Assembly (NCBI RefSeq): GCF_021532375.1
Contig: NZ_JAKGAP010000019.1
Coordinates: 1 to 64,000 of the forward strand
Reading direction: 5' to 3'
DNA length: 64,000 nucleotides
From: Paenibacillus alkaliterrae
Lineage (GTDB): Bacteria > Bacillota > Bacilli > Paenibacillales > Paenibacillaceae
The notes under the pieces are model-generated. The model did not search any database. It saw only the letters and a program-made list of their open reading frames with translations, and had not been told where the DNA came from. Shown here in pieces: positions 1 to 8,190 of the stretch. The position numbers were made by a program, and so were the translations under genes. Each line of letters opens with the position of its first letter. The stretch's first letter is position 1.

Positions 1-25
1 TTAAGTCGTACTGTTTCTTCGTCAT
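1..25 (-). CDS. 5' end of a gene leaving the window, probably IS transposase OrfA
   Basis: Only eight codons are visible (MTKKQYDL), starting at an ATG read leftwards, with a strong GGAGGGG ribosome binding site a few bases upstream. A short basic N-terminus of this kind close to a TGGACAGAACACCCC-type end would fit an IS3-family OrfA, but eight residues cannot prove it. The rest lies outside the window. Confidence 0.35.
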
Positions 26-80
26 ATTGTGTTCCCCTCCGCTTGATTTCATTGTATCTAAGTAAGGGGTGTTCTGTCCA
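1..80 (-). mobile_element. Probable end of an IS3-like insertion sequence
   Basis: Read leftwards from about position 80, the sequence begins TGGACAGAACACCCC and about 55 bases later reaches the ATG of the partial leftward gene. A TG-type terminal repeat followed closely by an ORF start is the layout of IS3-family left ends. The tail of an unrelated recombinase gene begins a few bases beyond the proposed boundary. The other end is outside the window, so repeat matching and target duplication cannot be checked. Confidence 0.35.
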
Positions 81-90
81 AGTCTAAATA

Positions 91-189
91 GGGGCTTTGG
101 ATCGCTACTCGCATACGTATGGGGTAGATTATAAAGCAGCGGATGGACTTATTTCTCTACTAAAACAATCACAAATGGATAGAACGTAA
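91..189 (+). pseudogene. C-terminal remnant of a tyrosine recombinase/integrase
   Basis: An open frame ending in TAA at 187-189 reads GALDRYSHTYGVDYKAA and ends LLKQSQMDRT. LDRYSH resembles the conserved end of phage/transposon integrases, where the catalytic tyrosine sits just before a short C-terminal tail. Everything upstream is missing: a stop occurs in frame at 85-87 and the IS-like end begins at about 80. The most economical reading is an integrase gene destroyed by IS insertion. Only about 30 residues support this. Confidence 0.4.
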
Positions 190-202
190 GACTCATATTG
201 GT

Positions 203-231
203 TTGTTAATATAATCTAATTATGGTAGAAT
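203..231 (+). promoter_or_regulatory. Predicted SigA promoter of the TIR gene
   Basis: TTGTTA (203-208) and TAGAAT (226-231) are separated by 17 bases and lie about 35 bases upstream of the ATG of the TIR-domain gene. Confidence 0.5.
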
Positions 232-266
232 AGTTCTATCATTTAGCAATTGGGGGTAGTTACTTC

Positions 267-1052
267 ATGAATTTTCGACACTATGGTCTAGGATCTCGTA
301 AAGCAGGTGAAGTTGTTGAAGTTTCACTATCTGGGAGTTCTGCAAATGTAAAACTGATGGATAGCCTTAACTTTAGTGCCTATAAAGCTGGACGAAAACA
401 TAGATATATGGGCGGCCATGCCACTAAGTCCCCCGTTCGTCTGGCCATTCCTAGATCAGGAAATTGGCATGTGACTGTTGATTTAGGTGGATATCAGGGA
501 TCAGTGAAATCTTCAATTAGAGTTCTTCCCGGAGTGTTGCCTGAAATAAAAGAAAGGCCTTTATCCTCAGTTCCCTCATTAGTACAAGGAAACTCTGACA
601 GTAACCCTTTTATACCTAACAGTGAAGAGGACCTTCGAGAGTTTGATGTGTTTATTTCTCATGCATCAGAAGATAAAGACCAAGTTGTTCGTCCTCTTGC
701 ACTAGCACTACAAAGTCATGGATTGAGGGTTTGGTACGATGAATTCGAATTACGAATAGGTGATAGCCTTAGACGAAAGATTGATCGGGGACTTGCGAAA
801 AGTAAATTCGGAATTGTAGTTTTATCCCCCTCGTTTCTAGGTAAAGGATGGACCAACTATGAGTTGGATGGCATCATAACAAGAGCTGTCACCGGTGAGC
901 AAGTAGTTCTTCCTATCTGGCACAATATAACTAAAAAAGAGGTAATTGAGTTCAGCCCCTCTCTAGCAGATAAATTAGCAAGAAGTACGGCATCACATAC
1001 GGTAGAAGAAATCTCATCTGAAATTTCGGATATGATTACAGGTACGAGATAA
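267..1052 (+). CDS. DUF1883-TIR domain protein
   Basis: A 261-residue soluble protein with two parts. Residues 1-90 match the DUF1883 pattern (MNFRHYGLGSRKAGEVVEV, later PRSGNWHVTVDLGG). After a linker, residues about 124-258 form a TIR domain: EFDVFISHASEDKD, a RVWYDEFELRIGDSL loop and GWTNYELDGI, where the Glu of YEL is in the place of the TIR catalytic glutamate. Bacterial TIR domains often cleave NAD+ or make cyclic ADP-ribose-type signals in phage defence; a defence role here is inference, since no partner gene is present. The gene is AT-richer than its surroundings and sits beside IS and integrase fragments, which suggests transfer. It has its own promoter and a GGGGGT ribosome binding site. 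Confidence 0.85.
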   Translation: MNFRHYGLGSRKAGEVVEVSLSGSSANVKLMDSLNFSAYKAGRKHRYMGGHATKSPVRLAIPRSGNWHVTVDLGGYQGSVKSSIRVLPGVLPEIKERPLSSVPSLVQGNSDSNPFIPNSEEDLREFDVFISHASEDKDQVVRPLALALQSHGLRVWYDEFELRIGDSLRRKIDRGLAKSKFGIVVLSPSFLGKGWTNYELDGIITRAVTGEQVVLPIWHNITKKEVIEFSPSLADKLARSTASHTVEEISSEISDMITGTR

Positions 1053-1143
1053 AATACTATGTTGATCTTGTGTTGATCGCTCATTTCATAAAATCGAGTT
1101 GTTGACTTATTTACCTTTACGTTACTTTAAATTTAAAACAGTA

Positions 1144-1190
1144 AGGGCCGGTTAGCCACTCGAAAGAGGAGGGCTGCCGGCCTTCTTTGG
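1144..1190 (+). terminator. Probable terminator after the TIR gene
   Basis: GGCCGGTTAGCC pairs with GGGCTGCCGGCC across a short loop, followed by TTCTTT. Confidence 0.5.
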
Positions 1191-1251
1191 TACATGGAAG
1201 GTTGAAGAAGCGACAAGCGCGGATTATAAATACATCAGGAGAAACACATAC

Positions 1252-1460
1252 ATGCGCTCGGCTCGGGGCTTCATGAAAGTACTTTCAGAGTGCGAGTGTT
1301 TATTCCGTGTTGACTTGAAGCCCCTCAGAGCACATTGCCCAAGATATTCGCCTTATATGGCGCTGTACACTCGAATTGCATACTACTATGCCGTTCTAAG
1401 CTTTTTCCTCATCCCCCACCGCTACCGGATTTTCCACATCAGAACTCCAATCACTCCAAC
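1252..1460. repeat. Diverged repeat, copy A (includes 3' end of the sulfurtransferase gene)
   Basis: This stretch shares ordered blocks with 15350-15575: CGCTCGG, CCGTGTTGA, an ACATYGCCCAAG block, CATACT and a 22-base identity (1438-1459 versus 15545-15566) inside the rhodanese coding end. A shorter third copy lies at 16935-17010. The minus strand also folds into a long GGGGCTTCA/TGAAGCCCC hairpin (about 1263-1327), which may terminate the sulfurtransferase transcript. Confidence 0.6.
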
Positions 1461-2253
1461 TCCCCGCATAAAGCTTCACATTACGGAAGCCCGCGTCCTG
1501 CAACGCAAAAACATTCGGCGTAGCCGTAACACCCGACCCGCAGTAGACGATGATTTCATCGTCCTTCGAAAGCCCGGCGAAGCGCTCAGCCTGCTCCTCG
1601 GGCGACTTCCACGTGCCGTCGGCACGTTTGCCTTCATTCCAGAAGCGATTGATCGCGCCTGGAATGTGGCCTGCCGCCGGATCGAGCGGCTCAACCTCAC
1701 CGCGATAACGCGGGGCTTCGCGCGAGTCGATGATAACCGTGCCGGCTTGCCCGATTTTGGCGCGGACCTCGGCTTGGCTGATGAGAAGCCCGTTCTGAAC
1801 GACCGGCTCGTATGTAATTCCCTCCACCACCGCTGGCGTTTCGCTGCTGACCGGATGGCCTGCTGCCTGCCAAGCCGCGAAGCCGCCTTCAAGCAAGAAG
1901 ACATCGCCATCGTGGCCGATCCACTGCAGCAGCCAGCGCAGACGGGAAGCCATTGCGCCGCCCTGGTCGTCATACGAAATAACCGTCGTGCTTCTGCCGA
2001 TGCCAATACGTCCTAATACTTCCGCAAGCGCCGCGGGCTCCGGCAGAGGATGACGCCCGCCTTCTCCGCCGGGGCGCTTCGGTCCCGACAGATCATGGCT
2101 GAGCTTCAAGTAATAAGCGCCTGGAATATGCGCCTCCGCATAAGCTCTGATTCCCGCCTCCGAATCGTTCAACGCATAACGCGTATCCACAATAACAAGC
2201 CCAGCCTGACCCAACCGCTCTGCCAACCATTCCGATTTTTTAAAATAAGTCAT
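1396..2253 (-). CDS. sseA: Sulfurtransferase (rhodanese / 3-mercaptopyruvate type)
   Basis: A 285-residue two-rhodanese-domain enzyme that moves sulfane sulfur from thiosulfate or 3-mercaptopyruvate to an acceptor in the cytoplasm. The inactive N-terminal domain (about 1-140) carries VIVDTRYAL and GAYYLKLSHDL. The C-terminal domain has VIIDSREAPRYRGE and the active loop YCGSGVTA, whose Cys is the nucleophile; CGSGVTA is nearer mercaptopyruvate than classical thiosulfate enzymes. Length is normal for SseA. A purine-rich GAGGAG/AAGGAA region precedes the ATG. Two further fragments of a rhodanese 3' end occur at 15.5 and about 17 kb, so the gene has relatives that decayed. The exact donor cannot be fixed from sequence. 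Confidence 0.9.
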   Translation of the reverse strand: MTYFKKSEWLAERLGQAGLVIVDTRYALNDSEAGIRAYAEAHIPGAYYLKLSHDLSGPKRPGGEGGRHPLPEPAALAEVLGRIGIGRSTTVISYDDQGGAMASRLRWLLQWIGHDGDVFLLEGGFAAWQAAGHPVSSETPAVVEGITYEPVVQNGLLISQAEVRAKIGQAGTVIIDSREAPRYRGEVEPLDPAAGHIPGAINRFWNEGKRADGTWKSPEEQAERFAGLSKDDEIIVYCGSGVTATPNVFALQDAGFRNVKLYAGSWSDWSSDVENPVAVGDEEKA

Positions 2254-2306
2254 TTCCTTCAGCTCCTCAATCTAATTTATAATTCCATCTCCCACAGCAG
2301 CGGAAG

Positions 2307-3157
2307 TTAAACCCACGCGTCATTCGAGTATCCGCACTCTTCCCAGTAACCGACATGCTCGCCCTCAATGAGTTCGATACGGTTCAGCCATTTGACGGAT
2401 TTGTATGCGTACATCATCGGCACGACGAGCCGGACCGGACCGCCGAGATCGCTCGGAATCGGCTTGCCGTCATGCATAACCGCAACCATAACGTCATCCA
2501 TGTCAGCCTGTTCCAGCGTTAAGGTAAGGTATATACGCCATCGCCGGAATAAAATTTTACCGTTTTCGCATTCGCCTTCACGCCTGCCTGCTTCAATAGC
2601 TCCTTAAGCGGTATGCCCTCCCACGTATTCTTATAGACGGACCAGCCCGTTACACAGTGGAAATCGCTCACCTGCTCGGTCCGCTTTAGCTCAACAAACT
2701 GCTCCCAATCCCAGTTAAACGAATTGTCCACCAGGCCATCGATCTTGAACGACCAATTCGCATTCGAAAAGCTCGGGATCGGCGTAACCGTATATACCCG
2801 GAATTGTCCCTGCGCTCCCCCGCCTATAGGCGGCGCAGATGCCGGCAGCGGCACCGGATCGGCAACGAGCGTATTCGCATTGTTCTCAATGAGCCTGTCG
2901 ATCGTTTGGCTGCCGTCGATGCTGCCAATCGAATTACCTGCCCATTTGATAAAGGACGGACCCAATGTAATGGCGAGGCCCGCTCCAATCGCACCCCGAA
3001 TAAAAGACCGCCGCGTATAGACCGGCTGAGGTGCCGCTGGATGAATGCCCTCCTCTGACCGTTCGTTCTTGATCGTGCGGCGTTGCGGCTCCTTGAGCCA
3101 TTTTGCCCGTGTAAAGGAATGATAATAATATAAGGAAGGCCGACCCGGGTCAGCAAA
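2307..3157 (-). pseudogene. Sulfite-oxidase-like molybdopterin oxidoreductase, broken
   Basis: The remains of a sulfite oxidase/YedY-family molybdoenzyme. In order: a piece resembling a cytoplasmic loop, a twin-arginine-like export signal (TRRSFIRGAIGAG), the molybdopterin-binding core with the Mo-ligand Cys in FHCVTGWSVYKNTWEG, and the end MHDGKPIPSDLGGPVRLVVP through WEECGYSNDAWV. The frame breaks at 2520-2529, where TAAGG occurs twice in tandem; removing one 5-base copy restores YTLTLEQADMDDV. The N-terminus is also gone, because the frame runs up to the stop codon of the upstream acetyltransferase with no start or RBS. Both lesions imply loss of function unless the short one is an assembly error. 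Confidence 0.75.
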
Positions 3158-3709
3158 TCATGGACAACCAGCGCGGTGTTCGAAACGCTTGGCCCAACCG
3201 CCTTGAACTTTAGTAAAAAATAAGTTTAAATCATCATCCGCCGGAACCTCGGAGCCGGGGATGACCGGCTCCAGCCTGTACATGACGCCCCGGCCGTCCG
3301 GTATATAGCCTCTCTTGGCGTATAAACGCTGCGCGCTCCCGTAGCTGTCATAAAGCCCCACGCCAATTCCGACGATTCCGTATTTTTCGAATGCCAGCTG
3401 CTCCACGGCGTCCATTAGAGCATTTCCGATACCCAGCTTGCGGAGCGGCGGGATCACGTTAAAATCGTTAATTTCCGGTATGCCGTTCTGATAGAAGTAA
3501 GGATAATCCGATGCGGAAAGCAAATGGAGACTTCCAGCGAATCCACCCTGATAAAATGCCAATAACGTTATTCTTTCGCCTGTGACGTTCTCTTCCCAAC
3601 AACTCATGACATACTCTTTGGGCTTATTGATCTTATGTTCAGCGAAAACACGATACACCGTTTCCACATCTTCACCCGTCATTTGTCTGATCTCAATAAA
3701 ATGAGTCAT
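3158..3709 (-). CDS. GNAT-family N-acetyltransferase
   Basis: A 183-residue GNAT protein predicted to transfer an acetyl group from acetyl-CoA to an unknown amine. Motif A is clear: NDFNVIPPLRKLGIGNALMD, with RKLGIG as the pyrophosphate-binding R/Q-x-x-G-x-G/A loop, followed by a GIGVGLYDSYGSAQRLY helix and the usual Y-x-x-R-G-Y end (YAKRGYIPDG). GGAGGTG precedes the ATG. It lies directly upstream of the broken sulfite-oxidase gene and in the same frame, its stop codon being the left boundary of that remnant, so a deletion probably joined the two. The substrate is unknown. Confidence 0.85.
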   Translation of the reverse strand: MTHFIEIRQMTGEDVETVYRVFAEHKINKPKEYVMSCWEENVTGERITLLAFYQGGFAGSLHLLSASDYPYFYQNGIPEINDFNVIPPLRKLGIGNALMDAVEQLAFEKYGIVGIGVGLYDSYGSAQRLYAKRGYIPDGRGVMYRLEPVIPGSEVPADDDLNLFFTKVQGGWAKRFEHRAGCP

Positions 3710-3830
3710 GAATACACCTCCGCCTGAAGCTATAGTGACCTAATTTTACCATGAGAATCCGGTCAGACGCCCGCCCTTTATCGCTATAGATAAACTTGAC
3801 CAATAAGCACTCCAAACTGACTATATGCAA

Positions 3831-4027
3831 GGTGAAACGGCTGTCGCTGTCCTTTGGCGGCGCAGCTCGTTTCATTCCGGAGAAATATAGAGAAAGTATG
3901 GCGAAATGATATACTTTCCTATATTTCAAGCGTAAACGGCTGACGCCGTCCTTTGGCGGCAAAAGCTCGTTTCGCGGAGAAATATAAGCAGCTTATAAGG
4001 GTAAAACTTATAAATTCTTATATTTCA
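3831..4027. repeat. Two tandem ~98-bp hairpin repeats
   Basis: Units at 3832-3930 and 3931-4027 share AAACGGCTG, GTCCTTTGGCGGC, AGCTCGTTTC and GGAGAAATATA, and both end in TATATTTCA. In each, GAAATATA near the middle pairs with TATATTTC at the end, so each unit is a stem-loop. It fills the space between the acetyltransferase and the ABC transporter operon. Confidence 0.7.
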
Positions 4028-4075
4028 AAAAGGCCTGAACTTCTTCCCGGCGGGAGAAATTCAGGCCTTTTTTTT
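4027..4075 (-). terminator. Strong terminator of the ABC transporter operon
   Basis: AAAGGCCTGAA and TTCAGGCCTTT form a near-perfect stem around CTTCTTCCCGGCGGGAGAAA. It has runs of T on both strands and could act in either direction. Confidence 0.85.
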
Positions 4076-4083
4076 GTGCATGA

Positions 4084-4968
4084 TTAACCTTTGACCGAGC
4101 CCGCCGCGATGCCTTCGACGATCCGGTCGCTCAGAAACAGAAACGTAATTAGTATTGGCAGGATGCTGATCATCAGCGTTGCCCCGATCGCGCCCCAATC
4201 GGTCGTGTATTGCCCGATGAAGTTTTGCACGCCGACTGTCAGCGTCTTATAAGCGTCGGAGCTAATAAACGTGTTGACGAATATAAACTCGTTCCAATTA
4301 TAAATCATGTTAATGATGGCCGTCGTCGCGAGAACGGAGCTCGTCATCGGGAACACGATGCGGAAGAACATGCGGTTAACGGAACAGCCGTCAATGATGG
4401 CGGCTTCCTCGACCTCCCGCGGCAGCGCGTAATAGAATCCAAGCAGAATCATAATCGTGATCGGCATGTTAAATGCGACATAGGTTAAAATCAGTGACAA
4501 AGGATGATCGATTAAGCCGGCGTTATTAAATAGACTGAACAGCGGAATGAGCGTGGAATGGACGGGAATCATCATCGCCACCATGAACAGCCCGAGCACG
4601 ATGGAGCTCCCCTTCCACTTCATTCGCGTAACGGCGAAGGTAACCAAGCTGCCAAGAACGACCGTGAGCGCCGTAGCCGCAACGGTAATCCATACGCTGT
4701 TGATGAAATAAACATCGATGTTTCCTGCGCTCCATACCTTCCCGTAATTTTCCCAGTGCGGATTCATCGGCAACGATAGAGGCGGAAGATTAAACACTTC
4801 CTGATTGTTTTTTAAAGAGAAGAACAGCAGCCAAACAAGCGGAAATAATTGCAGGACGGCAACGGCAATCAACACGGTATACAACAAAACGTATCCGAGC
4901 TTTCCTGCCATCCCCCCTCCAGAGCCCTTCATTCCCCCCTGCAGCTGCCCTGCGGTTTCGGACATCAT
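4084..4968 (-). CDS. Carbohydrate ABC transporter permease (MalG/AraQ type)
   Basis: A 294-residue inner-membrane permease of the CUT1 sugar-importer family. About six membrane segments are visible, starting with YVLLYTVLIAVAVLQLFPLVWLLFF. The ATPase-contacting EAA loop is EVEEAAIIDGCSVNRMFFRIVFPM (split by the conserved Gly). The N-terminus has a Gly/Met-rich cytoplasmic tail. Its start lies 14 bases behind the stop of the partner permease, with AAGGAGG in front, so the two are co-transcribed. It should form the channel with the next gene and use a shared MsmX-type ATPase, because none is encoded nearby. The sugar is unknown. Confidence 0.93.
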   Translation of the reverse strand: MMSETAGQLQGGMKGSGGGMAGKLGYVLLYTVLIAVAVLQLFPLVWLLFFSLKNNQEVFNLPPLSLPMNPHWENYGKVWSAGNIDVYFINSVWITVAATALTVVLGSLVTFAVTRMKWKGSSIVLGLFMVAMMIPVHSTLIPLFSLFNNAGLIDHPLSLILTYVAFNMPITIMILLGFYYALPREVEEAAIIDGCSVNRMFFRIVFPMTSSVLATTAIINMIYNWNEFIFVNTFISSDAYKTLTVGVQNFIGQYTTDWGAIGATLMISILPILITFLFLSDRIVEGIAAGSVKG

Positions 4969-4981
4969 GAAGCGTCCCTCC

Positions 4982-5863
4982 TTACGAGTATTGGATCGTA
5001 TCTTTCGTAACGGTCAATTTGCGTATGATCCAGGTAGCGATGAGACAGATGACAAGGAGGAAAAATCCGATCGCGCTGCCATAGCCGAAATCATAGGATT
5101 TGAATGCTTCACTATACATATAAGACGCCATGACCTCACTGGCTCCATTCGGCCCTCCGTTTGTCATGACATAGATCAGATCAAAATATTTCAAGGATCC
5201 GACCACGGCCAGCACAACCGTTACCTTGATCACTTCCATCGCCAGCGGAAGCTTGATCTTCCAGGCGATCTGCAGCGCATTGGCGCCGTCGATCTTCGCC
5301 GCTTCCTCGAGCGAGGCCGGGATATTCTTTAGAGCCGCGTAATAAATCAAGATATAGAAGCCCGCATACTGCCACAAAATCGGAATGAACAGGGCAAACA
5401 GGACAAGAGACGGTTCTGCGAGCCAGGCGGGAGGATTAGCAACGCCAAAGGATTCCAATAAGCTATTCAAAATACCGTTAGTAGGATGATAGATTTTAAG
5501 CCATAGCTGCGCGATCGCAACCGATGACAGCAGCATGGGAATGAGATAAATTTTGCGAAACAGGTTCGCAGCCTTGATCCGGGAGGCCAGCACCATTGCG
5601 ACCATCAAATACAAAATAAGGCTGACGCCCGAGAATAAAGCTAACAATAATGAGTGCCAGGCACTGCCCCAGAACGTTTCGTCCTTGATGAGAGCTTGGT
5701 AATTGTCCAGCCCGATAAAGGTCATGGCTCCGATGCCATTCCATTCATTCAACCCGTAGTAGCCGGTTAAAACGATCGGAATGTAGACGACGGCCAGAAT
5801 CAGAAGCAGGGCTGGCAGCACATACAGCGCGATTACTTTTTTATTCGACATTACTTTATCCAC
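4982..5863 (-). CDS. Carbohydrate ABC transporter permease (MalF/UgpA type)
   Basis: A 293-residue membrane permease, partner of the preceding CUT1 permease. Six segments are evident (for example VIALYVLPALLLILAVVYIP and GSAIGFFLLVICLIATWII). The EAA loop reads LEEAAKIDGANALQIAWKIKLP. Short permeases of this kind, without the long MalF periplasmic domain, are typical of Firmicute oligosaccharide importers next to YesMN pairs. A GTG start is preferred because AGAGGAG lies eight bases upstream. It follows the binding-protein gene by about 96 bases. Confidence 0.93.
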   Translation of the reverse strand: MDKVMSNKKVIALYVLPALLLILAVVYIPIVLTGYYGLNEWNGIGAMTFIGLDNYQALIKDETFWGSAWHSLLLALFSGVSLILYLMVAMVLASRIKAANLFRKIYLIPMLLSSVAIAQLWLKIYHPTNGILNSLLESFGVANPPAWLAEPSLVLFALFIPILWQYAGFYILIYYAALKNIPASLEEAAKIDGANALQIAWKIKLPLAMEVIKVTVVLAVVGSLKYFDLIYVMTNGGPNGASEVMASYMYSEAFKSYDFGYGSAIGFFLLVICLIATWIIRKLTVTKDTIQYS

Positions 5864-5959
5864 TTGGGCGGCTCCTCTCTTTCATAGTCGGTGGAGGAAA
5901 GGCATATCCGGCATCATCTGCCGGATATGCCCTCGTCCATCTTAGCTGCATTCAAGCCG

Positions 5960-7288
5960 TTAGTTGCCTTTGGATATGGCCGCGTCATGCTCCTGCGAGA
6001 ATTTCTCCGGCGTTGAAGCCTTGCCGAACAGCGCTTGGATCTGGTTAAGATGAGTCTCTGCCGCACTCGCCTGCATTTGAACATCTGCAAACAACGTGAT
6101 ACTGCTCGCTTGGTTCATTTCGTTAAACAGATCGATGTACAGCTGAGGCAGCTCCAAAGCGGCCGTATCTACCTTTGTTGCCGGAATGACGCCGGCACCC
6201 GTTACGGATTGCTCGCCCCATTTCACGATGAAATATTCGACGAACGCTTTTGCTTCTTCCTTGACCTCAGAGCTTTCCGAGACGAACAAGCCGACGCCCG
6301 GTCCGCCTACCCAGCTGTTGATATCACCTTTCCCTCCGTCTACCGTCGGGAATTTGAAGAAGCCTACACTATCACGGAACTCTTGCGGAATATCCTCATT
6401 CGTCGTGAAGTTCGGAAGCTCCCATGTGCCCATCATGTACATAGCGGCTTTGCCGTTCAGGAACTCCGACTTCGCTTCTTCGTTTGACAGGCCGTTGAAG
6501 CCTTTAACGAACGCGTTGCCGTCAACAAGCGTTTGAACCTCTGCGGCTGCCTTCATAAGCCCTTCGTCCATGAACGATGCGGAGCCGCTGATCGCGCTTG
6601 CCAATGTCTCTTGGCCCGCGAGACGGTCAGCCAGATACATATACCACAGCGAACCGGTCCAGCGGTCTTTATTGCCGAGCGCGATTGGCGCGATACCGTT
6701 TTCAGACAACGTTTTCACAACGGTTTTAAATTGCTCGTACGTTTGCGGCACCTCGAGATTATTTTTTTCGAAGAGCGCTTTGTTGTAGTATACCGGCGCG
6801 ATGTTGAACTCCAGCGGAAGCGCGTACGTCTTGCCGTCGATGGCGTAAGCCTCCGTCGTCCCCGATACGAACTTACCGTTCAGCTCGCCGCTCAGTACAT
6901 CGTCAACCGGCGTGAACAGCTTGCCCTCTACATACGGCTGCATGAATCCGGCTGCCCACGTGACGCCCACGTCCGGAAGCTGGTTGGAAGCCGAAAGCAC
7001 TTTCAATTTGTTTTTATATTGTTCATTGTCCAGAACCTCTTGCTTGATCGAGATATTCGGATTCTCTGTCTGGAAGTCCTTAATGATTTGATTAACGATT
7101 TTGTTCTGACCGGCGGATACGCCTTCCGGCCACAAGTGCATGAAGTTAATCGTCACTTTGCTGGAGCCGCTTTCATTTGTACCACTGTTAGCAGCAGTTT
7201 CGCCGTTGTTTCCATTTTGACCGCAGCCGGCCGCAATCAAAGTAAGACATAACGTCAGTAACAGCATCGTCCATTTTTTGTTGAACAC
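5960..7288 (-). CDS. Extracellular sugar-binding lipoprotein of the ABC importer
   Basis: A CUT1 solute-binding protein of 442 residues, anchored to the membrane by an N-terminal lipid. The GTG at 7288 is chosen because AAAGGGG lies eight bases upstream and it gives a clean lipoprotein signal: VFNKKWTMLLLTLCLTLI, then lipobox IAAGC with the modified Cys at about residue 21. A low-complexity Gly/Asn/Ser linker follows, then the periplasmic-binding fold (NFMHLWPEG, YALPLEFNIAPVYYNKALFEK, GKAAMYMMGTWELP). It captures an unknown sugar and delivers it to the two downstream permeases. The upstream gap of about 110 bases could hold its own promoter. Confidence 0.92.
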   Translation of the reverse strand: MFNKKWTMLLLTLCLTLIAAGCGQNGNNGETAANSGTNESGSSKVTINFMHLWPEGVSAGQNKIVNQIIKDFQTENPNISIKQEVLDNEQYKNKLKVLSASNQLPDVGVTWAAGFMQPYVEGKLFTPVDDVLSGELNGKFVSGTTEAYAIDGKTYALPLEFNIAPVYYNKALFEKNNLEVPQTYEQFKTVVKTLSENGIAPIALGNKDRWTGSLWYMYLADRLAGQETLASAISGSASFMDEGLMKAAAEVQTLVDGNAFVKGFNGLSNEEAKSEFLNGKAAMYMMGTWELPNFTTNEDIPQEFRDSVGFFKFPTVDGGKGDINSWVGGPGVGLFVSESSEVKEEAKAFVEYFIVKWGEQSVTGAGVIPATKVDTAALELPQLYIDLFNEMNQASSITLFADVQMQASAAETHLNQIQALFGKASTPEKFSQEHDAAISKGN

Positions 7289-7397
7289 GTTTACAACCCC
7301 TTTTCTGATGATGAAAATGATTTCCCATTGCTCTGCTCCATTGTAGCAACGTGCGGGCAACACCGTAAGGGGATATGGATTGGGAAAAGTTCTACTT

Positions 7398-8186
7398 TTA
7401 TTGGATTGTTTCTTCCGAATGGACTACGCTCTTTCTGTATTGTCCCGGACTGACTCCCTCAAGCGAACGGAATACCTTCACGAAATATTTGTCCGTCTGG
7501 TAGCCGACCTGTTCGGCTATTTCGGCAATAGGCTTCCTCGTATTCGATAACAGCTCCTTCGCCCGCTGCACCCTCCGTCTGGTCAAATAATCGGTAAAGG
7601 TTAACCCCGTCTGTTCCTTGAACAGCACGCTGAAATAGCTCGCGTTCATATGCAGGTGGTCCGCGATATCGCGCATCGATATCGGCTCCTGAAGATGGTC
7701 GTCCAAATAGTGAATCGCTTCCTTTACTTGAGTGGAATACACTTTGTCCTCCTGCACGGTTTCCATGAGCTTCGGATCCATCAGCTTCTCCATGCGTTCA
7801 ATCCGGTGTATCTCATCCTCCCGTTTGAGAGCCAGCTCGACTGCTTTAACCAGCTTAGTTTTATCCAGGGGCTTCAATAAATATTCAACGACTCCGAACT
7901 GCAGCGCCCTCTGCGCATAGTCAAATTCAGGATGCCCGGAAATGATAATGACGACCGGCGGATGCGTCATGCCGTTCACCCTCTCCACTAAATCAAGTCC
8001 GCCGATCTCCGGCATCCTGATATCCGTCACAAGCAGGTTGGCATCATGCTTCATCAGCCAATCCAATGCTTCTACGCCATTTGACGCCGTGACGATCCGG
8101 AAGCGGCCGGCAGACCAAGCTTCCAGCGTCTTGCGGACGCCTTCCCTCGTTCTCGGTTCATCGTCCACGATCAAAATGGTTTTCAC
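7398..8186 (-). CDS. yesN: AraC-type response regulator (YesN family)
   Basis: A 262-residue two-component regulator. The receiver domain (1-120) has the acidic pair DDE near residue 8, the phospho-acceptor Asp in LLVTDIRMP and the Lys in LLKPLDK. The C-terminal 100 residues are an AraC DNA-binding domain with two helix-turn-helices (MRDIADHLHMNASYFSVLFKEQTG; IAEIAEQVGYQTDKYFVKVFRSLEGVSPGQYRK). The GTG start follows GGGAGGG. It lies four bases after the histidine kinase and just ahead of the sugar-binding protein, so it very likely activates the transporter operon in response to the sugar sensed by the kinase. Confidence 0.93.
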   Translation of the reverse strand: MKTILIVDDEPRTREGVRKTLEAWSAGRFRIVTASNGVEALDWLMKHDANLLVTDIRMPEIGGLDLVERVNGMTHPPVVIIISGHPEFDYAQRALQFGVVEYLLKPLDKTKLVKAVELALKREDEIHRIERMEKLMDPKLMETVQEDKVYSTQVKEAIHYLDDHLQEPISMRDIADHLHMNASYFSVLFKEQTGLTFTDYLTRRRVQRAKELLSNTRKPIAEIAEQVGYQTDKYFVKVFRSLEGVSPGQYRKSVVHSEETIQ

Positions 8187-8190
8187 GTTT

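Noticed and set aside
1252..2016. 254-codon plus-strand frame across the sulfurtransferase
   Set aside because: It is antisense to a clearly conserved gene on the minus strand with catalytic CGSGVTA; shadow frame.
3693..3962. 89-codon minus-strand frame upstream of the GNAT gene
   Set aside because: Lies over the tandem hairpin repeat and the GNAT leader, with no ribosome site; composition typical of repeat read-through.
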